A DNA stretch of 64,000 bases from the NCBI GenBank assembly GCA_026914155.1, contig JAPPGH010000039.1, positions 186,001-250,000 of the forward strand, read 5' to 3'. The position numbers and the translations under genes are program-made. Below, one piece after another: positions 41,599-50,367 of this stretch (position 1 is the stretch's first letter; each line of letters begins with the position of its first letter). Source of the stretch: Candidatus Palauibacter rhopaloidicola (GTDB taxonomy: Bacteria; Gemmatimonadota; Gemmatimonadetes; Palauibacterales; Palauibacteraceae). The notes beneath the pieces are model-generated. The model was not told the DNA's origin. It searched no databases and saw nothing but the letters and a program-made list of their open reading frames with translations.

Positions 41599-43212
41599 CT
41601 GAAGTACGATCTCCCTACGCTGCGCGGGGACCTGTTCGGCGGCGTCACGTCGGCGGTAATCGCCCTGCCGGTGTCCCTGGCCTTCGGCGTCGCCTCGGGG
41701 CTCGGCGCCGCCGCCGGCCTGTACGGCGCGATTGCGGTCGGCTTCTTCGCATCCGTATTCGGCGGCAACCGGTTCCAGATATCCGGGCCCACGCCGGCCA
41801 TGACCGTCGCCATGGCGGTCATCGTGACGACGCATGCTTCGACGCTTGGCGAAGCCTTCACTGTCGTCGTGCTGGCGGGGCTGCTGCAGACCGCGCTGGG
41901 CCTGTTACGGACGGGCCGATTCGTCGTGTACACGCCTTACGCCGTGATCTCCGGGTTCATGTCCGGGATCGGCATCATCGTCATGTTGATCCAGATCCTG
42001 CCCTTCCTCGGCGCGCCCACGGCGGCGGGCGGTCCCATGGACGCGGTGCGGGCGCTCCCGGAAGCCCTGGCGAACCTGAACGGCGGCGCCCTCATCATCG
42101 GCGCGGCGACCCTTGCGGTGAGCATCTTCTGGCCGCAGCGGCTGTCCCGCCTGCTCCCCGGCCCGCTCGTCGCTCTGATCGCGGGCACCGCCCTGGGCAT
42201 TTTCTGGCTTACCGATGTGCCGACCATCGGCGCGATCCCCACCGGTCTGCCGGAACTGCAGTTGAGTCTGCCCTCCGCGAGCTTCCTGGCCCGCGCCTTC
42301 CATCCGGCGCTCGTCCTCGCCCTACTCGGATCCGTCGACAGCCTCCTCACGTCGCTCGTGGCCGACTCGCTGACCGGCACGCAGCACGACTCGAACCGCG
42401 AACTGGTCGGCCAGGGCATCGGCAACACGATCGCGGGTCTGTTCGGCGGGTTGCCGGGCGCGGGGGCCACGATGGGGACGGTCGTCAACATCCGCGCCGG
42501 CGGTCTCACGCGCATGTCCGGTGCTCTGCGGGCGATCCTCCTGCTGGGAGTCCTGCTGGGACTGGGTCCGTTCCTGGAGCCGATCCCCCATGCGGTACTC
42601 GCGGGCATCCTGATCAAGGTCGGGTGGGACATCATCGACTGGCCCCTCCTGGCCCACCTTCACCGCATTCGGCGCGACCACCTGTTCGTGCTGGTGCTGA
42701 CGCTCGCCCTGACGGTGTTCGTCGACCTCGTGACGGCCGTGGCCATCGGCCTCATCGTCGCGGGCATGGCGCACGCGCGGCAGATCGAGAGCCTCGAGCT
42801 CGACAACGTGCTCTCCGTGCCGCTGCTGGACCGGGTGTTCTTCGAGGGTGCCGAAGGCGCGGACGCGGTGGACGAGTACTCGGCCCGGGTCGGCCTCGTC
42901 GCGCTCCGAGGCGCGTTCACCGTCGCGTCGTCCCACAAGCTGGTGAGCGTGATCGGGAAGGACATCAAGGACCACGAAATCGTCATCTTCGACTTCTCCG
43001 AGGCCAAGTATCTCGACGACAGCGCCGCCATGGTCATCCGCCAACTGCTGGGCGTTGCCGAGAAGAGCCGCACTCAGGTGATCGTGATGGCGGTGTCCGG
43101 TTCCGTCGAAAAAACGCTGGGCACTCTCAACATCCTCGCGGGGCTGCCCGACGGCCATGTCGTCGACACCATGGACGAGGCGCGCGAAGTCGCCCTCGAC
43201 CTGTTGAACTAG
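41599..43212 (+). CDS. SulP family anion transporter, probable CTG start
   Basis: Read from CTG 41599, the 537-residue product begins KYDLPTLRGDLFGGVTSAVI, the usual SulP start, and has about 11-14 helices (GVASGLGAAAGLYGAIAVGF, FQISGPTPAMTVAMAVIV). A STAS domain follows from about residue 420 (YSARVGLVALRGAFTVASS, IVIFDFSEAKYLDDSAAMVI). It probably exchanges sulfate, bicarbonate or a similar anion with sodium or protons. AAGGAG lies 6 bases before the CTG. No ATG, GTG or TTG lies in frame between 41393 and this point, so a CTG start is likely. Its stop overlaps that of the convergent barrel gene on CTAG. Confidence 0.88.
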   Translation: MKYDLPTLRGDLFGGVTSAVIALPVSLAFGVASGLGAAAGLYGAIAVGFFASVFGGNRFQISGPTPAMTVAMAVIVTTHASTLGEAFTVVVLAGLLQTALGLLRTGRFVVYTPYAVISGFMSGIGIIVMLIQILPFLGAPTAAGGPMDAVRALPEALANLNGGALIIGAATLAVSIFWPQRLSRLLPGPLVALIAGTALGIFWLTDVPTIGAIPTGLPELQLSLPSASFLARAFHPALVLALLGSVDSLLTSLVADSLTGTQHDSNRELVGQGIGNTIAGLFGGLPGAGATMGTVVNIRAGGLTRMSGALRAILLLGVLLGLGPFLEPIPHAVLAGILIKVGWDIIDWPLLAHLHRIRRDHLFVLVLTLALTVFVDLVTAVAIGLIVAGMAHARQIESLELDNVLSVPLLDRVFFEGAEGADAVDEYSARVGLVALRGAFTVASSHKLVSVIGKDIKDHEIVIFDFSEAKYLDDSAAMVIRQLLGVAEKSRTQVIVMAVSGSVEKTLGTLNILAGLPDGHVVDTMDEAREVALDLLN

Positions 43213-43913
43213 CGGGGCGGGCCGATGCCAAGAGACAGCGTGACGGCGCTCGCCGAGTATCCGTAGTCGAGCAGAACGCCGGGGATCTCCACCGTCCACT
43301 CCGTGAGCGACCGCGAGTAGGCCAGGCGCAGGTCGATGAGCCAACGGCGGTTCAGCGTCAGGCCGATGCCGACGGATGACGGCCAGCGGGCGCGCTGCTC
43401 GCGCCGTTCCCCGACCTCATCCGTCTCCGGGTTGACGCCGCTCGTCGCGAACTCGCTCCACATCCGGCGGATCCCGCCGAACACATAGCCGTGTGTCGAG
43501 CCGGTTCCGGGACCGAGTCCGAGGAGTACGTTGACCCCGAGGCCGAACCGGTCGCGGAGGTCCCATGCGCCGGGCCATACATCGTGCGGTTCGCCGTTCG
43601 GGGTGGGTTCGATCGTTCCCTCGATCTTCCCCCGGCCGACGAGCACCCCCTCGAACTCCATGCCCGCGAGCAGGCCGCCGAGAACGCGCGTGCGCAGTCC
43701 GAGAGATGGGTTGACGGCGAGCGTGAGGCCCGAAGCCGTCGTCGCGCTCTCGCTCGATCCGCCTCCCGCCGTCACGCGCTTGGAGTGTTCCCCCGAAAGC
43801 CAGCCCGCTTCGGGCGCCAGCCGAAACAACACCTCGGACTGGGCGCCGGCCGGCCGTGCGGCCAGCAGGGAGAGGCAGATGACGAGAGTTGTGGGTGCGG
43901 CGAACCGAATCAC
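43209..43913 (-). CDS. outer-membrane beta-barrel protein
   Basis: The 234-residue product has a signal peptide (LVICLSLLAARPAGAQ) and alternating amphipathic strands ending in a C-terminal aromatic-light strand (YSASAVTLSLGIGPP). Segments such as FRLAPEAGWLSGEHSKRV, GYVFGGIRRMWSEF and WLIDLRLAYSRSLTEW fit an 8-stranded barrel like those in the OmpA-like transmembrane class. GTG 43913 overlaps the upstream lipoprotein stop as GTGA, so the two are co-translated. Function unknown; it may anchor or report on the partner lipoprotein. Confidence 0.78.
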   Translation of the reverse strand: MIRFAAPTTLVICLSLLAARPAGAQSEVLFRLAPEAGWLSGEHSKRVTAGGGSSESATTASGLTLAVNPSLGLRTRVLGGLLAGMEFEGVLVGRGKIEGTIEPTPNGEPHDVWPGAWDLRDRFGLGVNVLLGLGPGTGSTHGYVFGGIRRMWSEFATSGVNPETDEVGERREQRARWPSSVGIGLTLNRRWLIDLRLAYSRSLTEWTVEIPGVLLDYGYSASAVTLSLGIGPPR

Positions 43914-44386
43914 TGCGGCGCCGGTCCTCCGGTCGCCGCGACCACGCCGCAGTTGGTGAGCAGACGCTGCGCGTCCGCCTTGCCGGAGTCGGACGGCCCG
44001 AGCCGGTTCTCGCCCTGTTCCTCGTCGTCGTCGAGCCCGGCCACGAGCCCGATGTCGTGATCCGCGACCCGCGAAGCGACGACGCGAATGTGCGTGTTGC
44101 CGGTGGCGGGATTGTCGAACACGCTTGCCGTGAGGATGTCGTGGTGGGAAGCCCCGGTGAAGAGTTCCTGTACGACGCCGGATGTCTGCCGGCGACCCCG
44201 CACGAACCCGGCCTCGAGGTTCCCGTCCTCGATCGTGTAGTCCATGAGGTTCAACTGCGCGACCGCGCACTGGTAGGCGGTTTCCAGCCCCGGCGGCGCG
44301 ACGCCCTGGAAGGAGACGGGCGCGGTGGCGCAGCCCGCGAGCAGTAGCGCAAGGAGCGGAGCGAGACGGCGGGTGGCTCGATTCAT
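43910..44386 (-). CDS. lipoprotein of unknown function
   Basis: The 158-residue product is a lipoprotein (LLALLLAGC). The mature domain has AYQCAVAQLNLMDYTIEDGN, a later TGASHHDILTASVFDNPATG and a final LLTNCGVV; the two Cys could form a disulfide. It looks like a compact alpha/beta fold of about 120 residues. GGAG precedes ATG 44386, which I chose over longer frames. It is followed by the barrel gene with GTGA overlap and is divergent from the phosphodiesterase at 44480. No family recognised. Confidence 0.76.
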   Translation of the reverse strand: MNRATRRLAPLLALLLAGCATAPVSFQGVAPPGLETAYQCAVAQLNLMDYTIEDGNLEAGFVRGRRQTSGVVQELFTGASHHDILTASVFDNPATGNTHIRVVASRVADHDIGLVAGLDDDEEQGENRLGPSDSGKADAQRLLTNCGVVAATGGPAPQ

Positions 44387-44479
44387 GGTTCTCCAATCTT
44401 CGCGGAAGACGTTCGGCGCGCCAGCGGAATGTACACACCCGGGTTGCAGAAGGTCCGGAGTCCGGGCGACCATGGGAGC

Positions 44480-45451
44480 ATGGTGCCCCGAACGCGTCCC
44501 GCGATTCTCCGCCCGGCCGCCACGCTCGCCGTGGTGCTTTCGGGCCTGCTGGCCGCGAGCGCCTGCGGGCCGCAGACCGATCCGATCCCGCGTCGAGGGA
44601 TCCCCAAGGTGCTGGTGATCGGGATCGACGGAGTGCGGCCGGACGTGCTGGCCGAGGTGCCGACGCCGGTCATGGACTCGCTCGCTGCCGGCGGCTGGTA
44701 CACCGCGTCGGCGCGCACGACGACGCCCTCGGTGAGCGGGCCGGCATGGTCCTCGATGCTGACCGGCGTCTGGCCCGAAAAGCACGGCGTGCTGGACAAC
44801 GGCTTCGAAGGACGCCGGTACTCGGAATATCCGGATTTTCTCACGCTCGCCGAGCGGGAGCGTCCCGCCCTCGCCACGTTCGCGGCCCTCGACTGGATGC
44901 CGCTCGCCTCGCTCGAGGGGGGCGGCCCCGCGCTCTCAGACGCGATCGACACGCTGGTCGCCGTGGATGGGTACGAACTCGGCTGGGCGGAGGCGGACAG
45001 CGTGGTCGCCGCACGCGCGGCGCGACATCTTGCCACGGGAGACACGGATGCCGCGTTCGTCTACCTCGGGAATCCGGACGAGACGAGCCACCGGCACGGA
45101 TCGATCGGGATCGAGTACCGTCACGCGATCTCCCTCTCGGACCGCCACGTCGGCTGGTTGCTCGAGGCGCTGCAGACCCGGCCCACGTACGCGGATGAGG
45201 ACTGGCTCGTGCTCATCAGCACGGACCACGGCCGGCGGGAAGACGGCGGCCACGGCGGAGATTCGCCGGAAGAAATGACGATCTTCATCCTTGCCGGCGG
45301 ACCCGCGACCCGGAGTTGGGCGGCAGCCGGCTCCGCGGCGGAATACATCGTCGATGTCCCGGCCACGGCGCTGGAGCACCTCGGTATCGCGGTCGCCGCC
45401 GACGCCGGACTCGACGGGGAACCACTCGCCCGGGGCCGCGGCGACCCATAG
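44480..45451 (+). CDS. alkaline phosphatase-superfamily phosphodiesterase lipoprotein
   Basis: The 323-residue product has a lipobox (LLAASAC) and the nucleotide pyrophosphatase/phosphodiesterase fold. The first metal Asp is in LVIGIDGVRPDVL, and the nucleophile region is TTTPSVSGPAWSSMLTGVWP. Later metal ligands are in YLGNPDETSHRHG and ISTDHGRREDGGHGGDSPEE. A Ser or Thr nucleophile within TTPSVS is expected; the exact residue is not clear. It cleaves phosphodiester or pyrophosphate bonds outside the cytoplasm. It ends in a small tandem repeat covering the stop codon. Confidence 0.88.
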   Translation: MVPRTRPAILRPAATLAVVLSGLLAASACGPQTDPIPRRGIPKVLVIGIDGVRPDVLAEVPTPVMDSLAAGGWYTASARTTTPSVSGPAWSSMLTGVWPEKHGVLDNGFEGRRYSEYPDFLTLAERERPALATFAALDWMPLASLEGGGPALSDAIDTLVAVDGYELGWAEADSVVAARAARHLATGDTDAAFVYLGNPDETSHRHGSIGIEYRHAISLSDRHVGWLLEALQTRPTYADEDWLVLISTDHGRREDGGHGGDSPEEMTIFILAGGPATRSWAAAGSAAEYIVDVPATALEHLGIAVAADAGLDGEPLARGRGDP

Positions 45452-45474
45452 GCGACCCATAGTCGGGCGACCCA
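45441..45474 (+). repeat. 11-base tandem repeat across a stop codon
   Basis: The unit GCGACCCATAG occurs at 45441-45451 and 45452-45462, with a partial third copy GCGACCCA at 45467-45474. The first copy contains the stop codon of the phosphodiesterase gene, so expansion or contraction would not change the protein. Confidence 0.7.
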
Positions 45475-45551
45475 CCCGACGCTGGCGTGAGCAGCGGATC
45501 TCGCATCAGTTTGGGGCGAGGTGAGACTCACACCAGGAAACGGGGGATGAG

Positions 45552-46718
45552 ATGTCCGAGATGAATCGTCGCGGTTTCATCGGTCGAGGCCTGAGCCTGG
45601 GCGCGGCAGCCGCCGTCGCGGGAGCCGTACCCGCGCCAGCGTCGGCGAGCGGATCCAGACCGTCTCTGTCGTCGAGCGGACGGGCGACGACGCCGATGAT
45701 GATCACCAGCCACACGAACGACACGGGCCGCCGTGCGGCCGCGGCGTCGTGGCAGATCCTGTCGGGTGGCGGCACGGCGATGGACGCGGTCGAGCGCGGC
45801 GCGAACATCATCGAACTCGACCCCGATGAGACGAGCGTCGGCTGGGGCGGCCTTCCGAACGCGGAAGGGATCGTGCAACTCGATGCGTCCGTCATGGACG
45901 GAGCGACGTACAACGCGGGCTCGGTCGCGGGCATCGAGGGGATCCGCACCCCCGCCTCGGTGGCCCGGCTCGTGATGGAGCGCACCGACCACGTCATGCT
46001 GATCGGCGACTACGCCCAGCGCTTCGCGGTGGGCTTCGGCTTCGAGGTCCAGGACCTGATGACGCCGAAGTCGCGCGAGATCTGGCTCCGCTGGCGCGAG
46101 CGCCTGTCCGACACGGACGACTGGGGACCTCCGGACCACCTGCGGCGCCCGCGTGGCGGCTCGGGAGACGGCGGGCTGGACGAGGCCGAGCAGTGGGCGG
46201 AACTGCTCGATCTGCCGGGCCGCGACGGCCCCGACCGGGACTACGTTCTGGCCGAGGCCCTCCTCCACCGCTACGGCACGACGAACGTGCTCGCGGTCGA
46301 CGCACAGGGGAACGTTTCGGGCATCACGACGACGAGCGGACTCGCATGGAAGGTCCCGGGCCGCGTGGGCGACTCGCCGATCATCGGCGCCGGGCTCTAC
46401 GTGGACAACGACATCGGCGCCGCCGCCGTGACGGGACGGGGCGAAGACGTGATCAAGTCGTGCGCCGGGTACTATGTCGTCTCGCGGATGGGTGCGGGGC
46501 GCACGCCGCAGCAGGCCTGCGAGGACGCGGTCGCGATGATCCGGCACAAGTACCGCAACGTGAATCCGGATTTCATCCCGTCCGAGAAGTTCGTCGCGAT
46601 CAACAAGGACGGCGACTACGGCTGCGCGTGGATGCCCTTCCGCGACACGCCGCCCCGCATGACGGTGGCGAACGTGGACGGGATCCAGACGTACGAGGGA
46701 GTGAGCGTCGCCGACTGA
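45552..46718 (+). CDS. Tat-exported Ntn-hydrolase glycosylasparaginase-type
   Basis: The 388-residue product has a Tat signal (NRRGFIGRGLSLGAAAAVAG) and the asparaginase-2 fold: SGGGTAMDAVERGANIIELD, SVGWGGLPNAEG, the autocleavage site RYGTTNVLAVD with the likely nucleophile Thr243, and the glycosylasparaginase motifs GRVGDSPIIGAGLYVDND and AAVTGRGEDVIKSC. It should split itself before the Thr into alpha and beta chains, then hydrolyse N4-glycosyl asparagine or isoaspartyl/aspartyl amides. All catalytic elements are present. It is not clearly tied to its neighbours. Confidence 0.92.
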   Translation: MSEMNRRGFIGRGLSLGAAAAVAGAVPAPASASGSRPSLSSSGRATTPMMITSHTNDTGRRAAAASWQILSGGGTAMDAVERGANIIELDPDETSVGWGGLPNAEGIVQLDASVMDGATYNAGSVAGIEGIRTPASVARLVMERTDHVMLIGDYAQRFAVGFGFEVQDLMTPKSREIWLRWRERLSDTDDWGPPDHLRRPRGGSGDGGLDEAEQWAELLDLPGRDGPDRDYVLAEALLHRYGTTNVLAVDAQGNVSGITTTSGLAWKVPGRVGDSPIIGAGLYVDNDIGAAAVTGRGEDVIKSCAGYYVVSRMGAGRTPQQACEDAVAMIRHKYRNVNPDFIPSEKFVAINKDGDYGCAWMPFRDTPPRMTVANVDGIQTYEGVSVAD

Positions 46719-46749
46719 CGAGGCGCCCGACCCGGACTGCGCGTCCGCC

Positions 46750-47205
46750 GTGTCCGAAGCGACCGTGATCGTCAGGGAAGCGGGCCTCGATGACGTCGAC
46801 CGCCTCGCGCCGCTGTTCGACGGGTACCGCCAGTTCTACCGGCAGCCGGCGGACCTGGAGGGCGCGCGCCGGTTTCTGGCCGAACGTCTCGGAGCCGGCG
46901 AGTCGCGCGTCTTCGTGGCGGAGACCGAGGACGGCTGGCCCCTGGGATTCGTGCAGTTGTTCCCGTCCTTCTCCTCCGTGTCGATGAAACGGCTCTGGAT
47001 CCTCAACGACCTCTTCGTCGCGCCGGACGCCCGCCGGTCCGGGGTCGCGCGCGTCCTCATGGACCGCGCGCGGGAGTTCGCGGTCGAAACCGGCGCCAAG
47101 GGCCTCATCCTCGAGACCGAGTCGCACAACGCGCCCGCGAAGAGGCTGTACGAGGACCTGGGCTGGGCGCTCGACGGCACCGACCACTACGAGTTGCTCG
47201 TGTGA
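46750..47205 (+). CDS. GNAT family N-acetyltransferase
   Basis: The 151-residue product is a single GNAT domain: IVREAGLDDVDRLAPLFDGY, VFVAETEDGWPLGFVQL, the acetyl-CoA loop LFVAPDARRSGVARVLMDRA and LETESHNAPAKRLYEDLGW. It transfers an acetyl group to an amine in the cytoplasm; substrate unknown. The GTG start 46750 is in a reasonable place, since the domain begins within 8 residues. The next gene overlaps its stop (GTGA). It opens a chain of six closely packed genes ending with the sodium:solute symporter at 51812. Confidence 0.9.
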   Translation: MSEATVIVREAGLDDVDRLAPLFDGYRQFYRQPADLEGARRFLAERLGAGESRVFVAETEDGWPLGFVQLFPSFSSVSMKRLWILNDLFVAPDARRSGVARVLMDRAREFAVETGAKGLILETESHNAPAKRLYEDLGWALDGTDHYELLV

Positions 47206-47708
47206 GCCCCCGGGTCAACACGTCGCTGCGCGCCCCGATGCGCGCCGTGGCGCCGGTCGTGCTGCTGCCCGCGCTGGCGGTCTTTGCGTGCGCCGCGGGA
47301 TCGGCGGATGGACCCGCGGATGAGGGGTCCGCGGACGACGGCGCGGCCCCGGAGTTGCGACTGTCCCTCTCGGCGGGCGATGAGGCGCCGACCGCCGCCA
47401 CCCCCGTCGTCCTCGAGCTGACCGGCACGAACGACGGTCAGGCCACGCTCATCCTTGATTTCCCCGACGGCCAGCGCTTCGACTTCGAGGTGATCTCGGA
47501 GGATGGGACGGTTGTCTGGCGGTGGGCGGAGGGCCGCTTCTTCGCCCAGGTGCTGGGGCGCGAGACGCTGGAGCCCGGCGCCTCGCTCCTCTGGACCGGC
47601 AGAATCGAAGCCGGCTTGCCGGCCGGCGTCTACCGCGTCATCGCCACACTCACGACGATGGAGCCTCTTGCCGTCGAGGCCACGCTCACCGTCCTTCCCC
47701 GGAGTTAG
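47202..47708 (+). CDS. BsuPI-like domain lipoprotein
   Basis: The 168-residue product is probably a lipoprotein (ALAVFAC). The mature domain matches BsuPI (intracellular proteinase inhibitor-like) folds: TPVVLELTGTNDGQATLILD, FPDGQRFDFEVISEDGTVVW, and LEPGASLLWTG. In BsuPI the Trp-Arg/Trp-Ala-rich beta strands bind subtilisin-type proteases; here an inhibitor role is not proven. GTG 47202 overlaps the GNAT stop as GTGA; ATG 47238 would shorten the leader without losing the lipobox. The next gene is an M28-type peptidase relative, which makes a protease-inhibitor pairing worth considering. Confidence 0.82.
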   Translation: MSPRVNTSLRAPMRAVAPVVLLPALAVFACAAGSADGPADEGSADDGAAPELRLSLSAGDEAPTAATPVVLELTGTNDGQATLILDFPDGQRFDFEVISEDGTVVWRWAEGRFFAQVLGRETLEPGASLLWTGRIEAGLPAGVYRVIATLTTMEPLAVEATLTVLPRS

Positions 47709-47714
47709 CGACCA

Positions 47715-49508
47715 TTGAACGACACGATTCTGGAGGGGCCCGCCGCGGACCCTGACGCACTTGAGCCCGACCTCCTGGGGGCCGTCTCCTTCGACGCGGG
47801 GTGGTCCCTGCTCGAACGCTTCTCGACCCTCGTGCGAGAGTCCGGGAGCGATGACGAGCACGTCGCGGCCGAGTACATCGCCGCCGAACTGAGCCGGATG
47901 GGCGTGCCGTTCGAAATGTACGAGCCCGACCTCTACCTCTCCCTTCCCCGCGAGTCCTCGGTGGAGTGGGGCGGCGAGTCGATGCGGGCCAAACCGCCGT
48001 CCTTCGCGGTCCCGACGTCTCAGGGCGGGCTCGAAGGCGAGCTCGTCTACGTCCCGGCGGCGGCCGCGACGGGGCAGCGGGACCTGTTCGCCAGACGGCT
48101 CGGCGACGACCTCCCCGACGTGGCCGGCAAGATCGTGCTCAGCGACGGATTCGCGATGCCGGGCATGGTCTCCGCCTTCGAGGCGGCGGGGGCGGCGGGG
48201 CAGATCTTCATCAATCCCGGACAGAACATCCACTGGGGGATCTGCACGTCGATCTGGGGCACGCCGACGACCCGGAACCTCGCCTCGAAGCCGGGGACGC
48301 CCGTGGTCGCGGTCAACCGTCCCGACGGAGAGCGGCTGAAACAGGCCGTGGGTGAATCCGTCCGGCTGGAGGTTCGGCTGGAGGAGGGCTGGTATCCGTG
48401 CAAACTGCCCGTGGCGCACATCGCCGGCGCTTCGGAGGAGTTCATGCTCGTGCACGGGCACTATGACTCGTGGGACGTCGGGATCGGCGACAACGCGGTC
48501 GGCGACGCGACGCTGCTCGAACTCGCCCGGATCTTCCACGCGGAGGCGGGGCGGCTGCGGCGCTCGCTGCGCATCGCCTGGTGGCCGGCGCACTCGACCG
48601 GGCGCTATGGCGGCTCCACCTGGTATGCCGACACGCACGCGCTGGAACTCCGCCGGCGCTGCGTGGGCGCGATCAACATCGACTCTCCGGGCTGCTGGCA
48701 CGCGACCGAGTACGACGACGTGATGTGGATGGCCGAGGCGGGGGCGCTGTGCGCCGGCGCGATCGCGGATGTCACGGGAAAGACGGCGAAACGGCTGCGT
48801 CCGCTGCGGGCCGGTGACTATGCCTTCAATCAGATCGGGCTGACGTCCTTCTACATGCTGCTCTCGAACATCCCGGCGGACGAACGGGCGGCGCTCGGCT
48901 TCTATCCCACGGGCGGCTGCGGGGGCAACATCGCGTGGCACACCGAAGACGACGTCATGGCCGTCGCGGAGCGGGAGAACCTCGAGCGCGACCTGGGCGT
49001 CTACGTCGCTTCGATCGCCCGCGTGCTCAACTCGCGCATCCTGCCGTACGACTTCCGCGAGACCGTCTCGGAACTGGCGGGGTTCGTGGACGGTTACGTG
49101 GAGGCCGCCGGGGACCTGCTCAATCTCGGTCCGGTCCGTGCCGAACTCGAAGCGCTGGGAGCCGCGCTGGACGACCTGTACGCCACGCTCGAGAGGAGTC
49201 GGCCGGATGCCGCCGGGACCGGCGCCGTGAACGCGCTGTTCCTCGAGTTGTCCCGCATCCTGGTGCCGATCGGCTACGCGGAGGGCGGGCCGTTCGACCA
49301 CGATCCGGCGTTGCCCCGGACGCCGATCCCCCGGCTGGCCCGGGCGGCCGAATTGCCGCGCCTCGCGGAGGCCGGCTCCGACGTGCTGCCCTTCCTGGTG
49401 AACGAAGTGCGTCGCGAGGCGAACCACGTGGCGAACGGGTTCCACGAGGCGGCGCGGGCGACGGGACGCGTGCTGGCGCAGTTGACGGCTTCGGCGCCGG
49501 CGGGCTGA
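47715..49508 (+). CDS. M28 peptidase relative lacking the usual Glu pair
   Basis: The 597-residue product starts with TTG 47715 and has no signal peptide. It has an M28 fold with an inserted PA-like domain (residues about 90-220). The first metal site is HGHYDSWDVGIGDNAVG (His249, Asp259). At the place of the catalytic/metal Glu pair of M28 enzymes (WGGEE) it has WWPAHSTGRYGG, with His293 and Ser294. The later INIDSPG Asp and AWHTEDD His are kept. A group with this HSTGRY motif occurs in other bacteria, so the change is probably functional rather than decay. The C-terminal 130 residues are helical. Activity unknown. Confidence 0.86.
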   Translation: MNDTILEGPAADPDALEPDLLGAVSFDAGWSLLERFSTLVRESGSDDEHVAAEYIAAELSRMGVPFEMYEPDLYLSLPRESSVEWGGESMRAKPPSFAVPTSQGGLEGELVYVPAAAATGQRDLFARRLGDDLPDVAGKIVLSDGFAMPGMVSAFEAAGAAGQIFINPGQNIHWGICTSIWGTPTTRNLASKPGTPVVAVNRPDGERLKQAVGESVRLEVRLEEGWYPCKLPVAHIAGASEEFMLVHGHYDSWDVGIGDNAVGDATLLELARIFHAEAGRLRRSLRIAWWPAHSTGRYGGSTWYADTHALELRRRCVGAINIDSPGCWHATEYDDVMWMAEAGALCAGAIADVTGKTAKRLRPLRAGDYAFNQIGLTSFYMLLSNIPADERAALGFYPTGGCGGNIAWHTEDDVMAVAERENLERDLGVYVASIARVLNSRILPYDFRETVSELAGFVDGYVEAAGDLLNLGPVRAELEALGAALDDLYATLERSRPDAAGTGAVNALFLELSRILVPIGYAEGGPFDHDPALPRTPIPRLARAAELPRLAEAGSDVLPFLVNEVRREANHVANGFHEAARATGRVLAQLTASAPAG

Positions 49509-50182
49509 TGACGGTGCGGCGCGCAGGGGGAGAAGCGGTGCGTGCGGCGGCGCTGGCGCTGTCGGCGGCGCTGGCCTGCCTGCCCGCGGCCGCGCCGGCG
49601 GCGGCGCAGACGACGGACACCGTGTTCGTCCGGCTGGATGCCGACGGCGCGGCGCACGTTCGACAGGAGCTCATGCCGGAGGACGGCGCGGTGCAGGCGT
49701 TCGCACTCCGGATCGAGCACCAGACGCTCTCCCTGCCTGACACCGATGCCGCGCTCACCCAGGTCGACGGGGCGTACCGCATCGATGCGGTCTCGGACGC
49801 GCCGGTCGTCGTCTCCTACACCGTCCGGAATCCGGTGCGCGGACGGCTGGACCGGATTCCCCTCTTCGTAGCCGGCCGGGAGGCCGAGGAGACGGTGGTG
49901 CAGGAGGTCACGGCGCCGTGGCTGATCCGGCTGGAGGGGGACCCGGACGTGCTCGATGCGCTGGACCTGTCGACCACTCTGCCGCGCTTCGTCCGGGTCG
50001 GCGATGACCTCGTGACGGCCACCCTGTCGAGCGTGCCGGGGCTGCTCCGGCTGTCCCGCGGGGGCGCGCTCTCGTTCGCGCGCATCGCCGACGCCGTCGT
50101 CCTCGCGCTGCTGCTGGCCGGTGCGATCTGGACGTGGCGGAACGCGCGGGTCCGCCGCGAAGGCGCAGGGGCCGCGCGATGA
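49508..50182 (+). CDS. exported single-pass membrane protein
   Basis: The 224-residue product has a signal peptide (ALALSAALACLPAAAPAAAQ), a beta-rich extracytoplasmic domain (DTVFVRLDADGAAHVRQELM, PVVVSYTVRNPVRGRLDRIP) and one C-terminal transmembrane helix (IADAVVLALLLAGAIWTW) with a basic end (RNARVRREGAG). Its ATG shares a base with the stop of the M28 gene, and its stop overlaps the next ATG (ATGA). The tail-anchor layout suggests a membrane-bound receptor or accessory for the symporter encoded 182 bases later (inference). No family recognised. Confidence 0.78.
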   Translation: MTVRRAGGEAVRAAALALSAALACLPAAAPAAAQTTDTVFVRLDADGAAHVRQELMPEDGAVQAFALRIEHQTLSLPDTDAALTQVDGAYRIDAVSDAPVVVSYTVRNPVRGRLDRIPLFVAGREAEETVVQEVTAPWLIRLEGDPDVLDALDLSTTLPRFVRVGDDLVTATLSSVPGLLRLSRGGALSFARIADAVVLALLLAGAIWTWRNARVRREGAGAAR

Positions 50183-50367
50183 CGATCATCCTGATCGCGG
50201 CGGGCTTCTTCGCCCTCGGCCTCACCGTGGTCTTCCTCTTCCGGTCGACCATCCGCGCGGACGATGAGCTGGACCGCCGCTGGGCCGAGGTCGTCGCGCA
50301 GCGCTCCACGCGCGGCGCCCCGCCGGCCGCGCCCGACGAGACGGCCGAACCCGCCGAACCCACATGA
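50179..50367 (+). CDS. 62-residue single-helix membrane protein, likely symporter accessory
   Basis: The product begins MTIILIAAGFFALGLTVVFL, a single transmembrane helix, followed by an acidic/basic soluble tail ending in a Pro/Glu-rich segment (APPAAPDETAEPAEP). Its ATG overlaps the previous stop and its stop overlaps the symporter ATG (both ATGA). Known sodium:solute symporters often have a small partner subunit encoded immediately upstream (for example DUF4212 and YhdT-PanF types). This protein is smaller than those and is not obviously related, so it may be a distinct accessory type. Confidence 0.72.
   Translation: MTIILIAAGFFALGLTVVFLFRSTIRADDELDRRWAEVVAQRSTRGAPPAAPDETAEPAEPT

Noticed and set aside
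47187-49445. Long antisense frame over the M28 gene (about 752 codons)
   Set aside because: Same shadow-type composition; the plus strand carries clear peptidase motifs.
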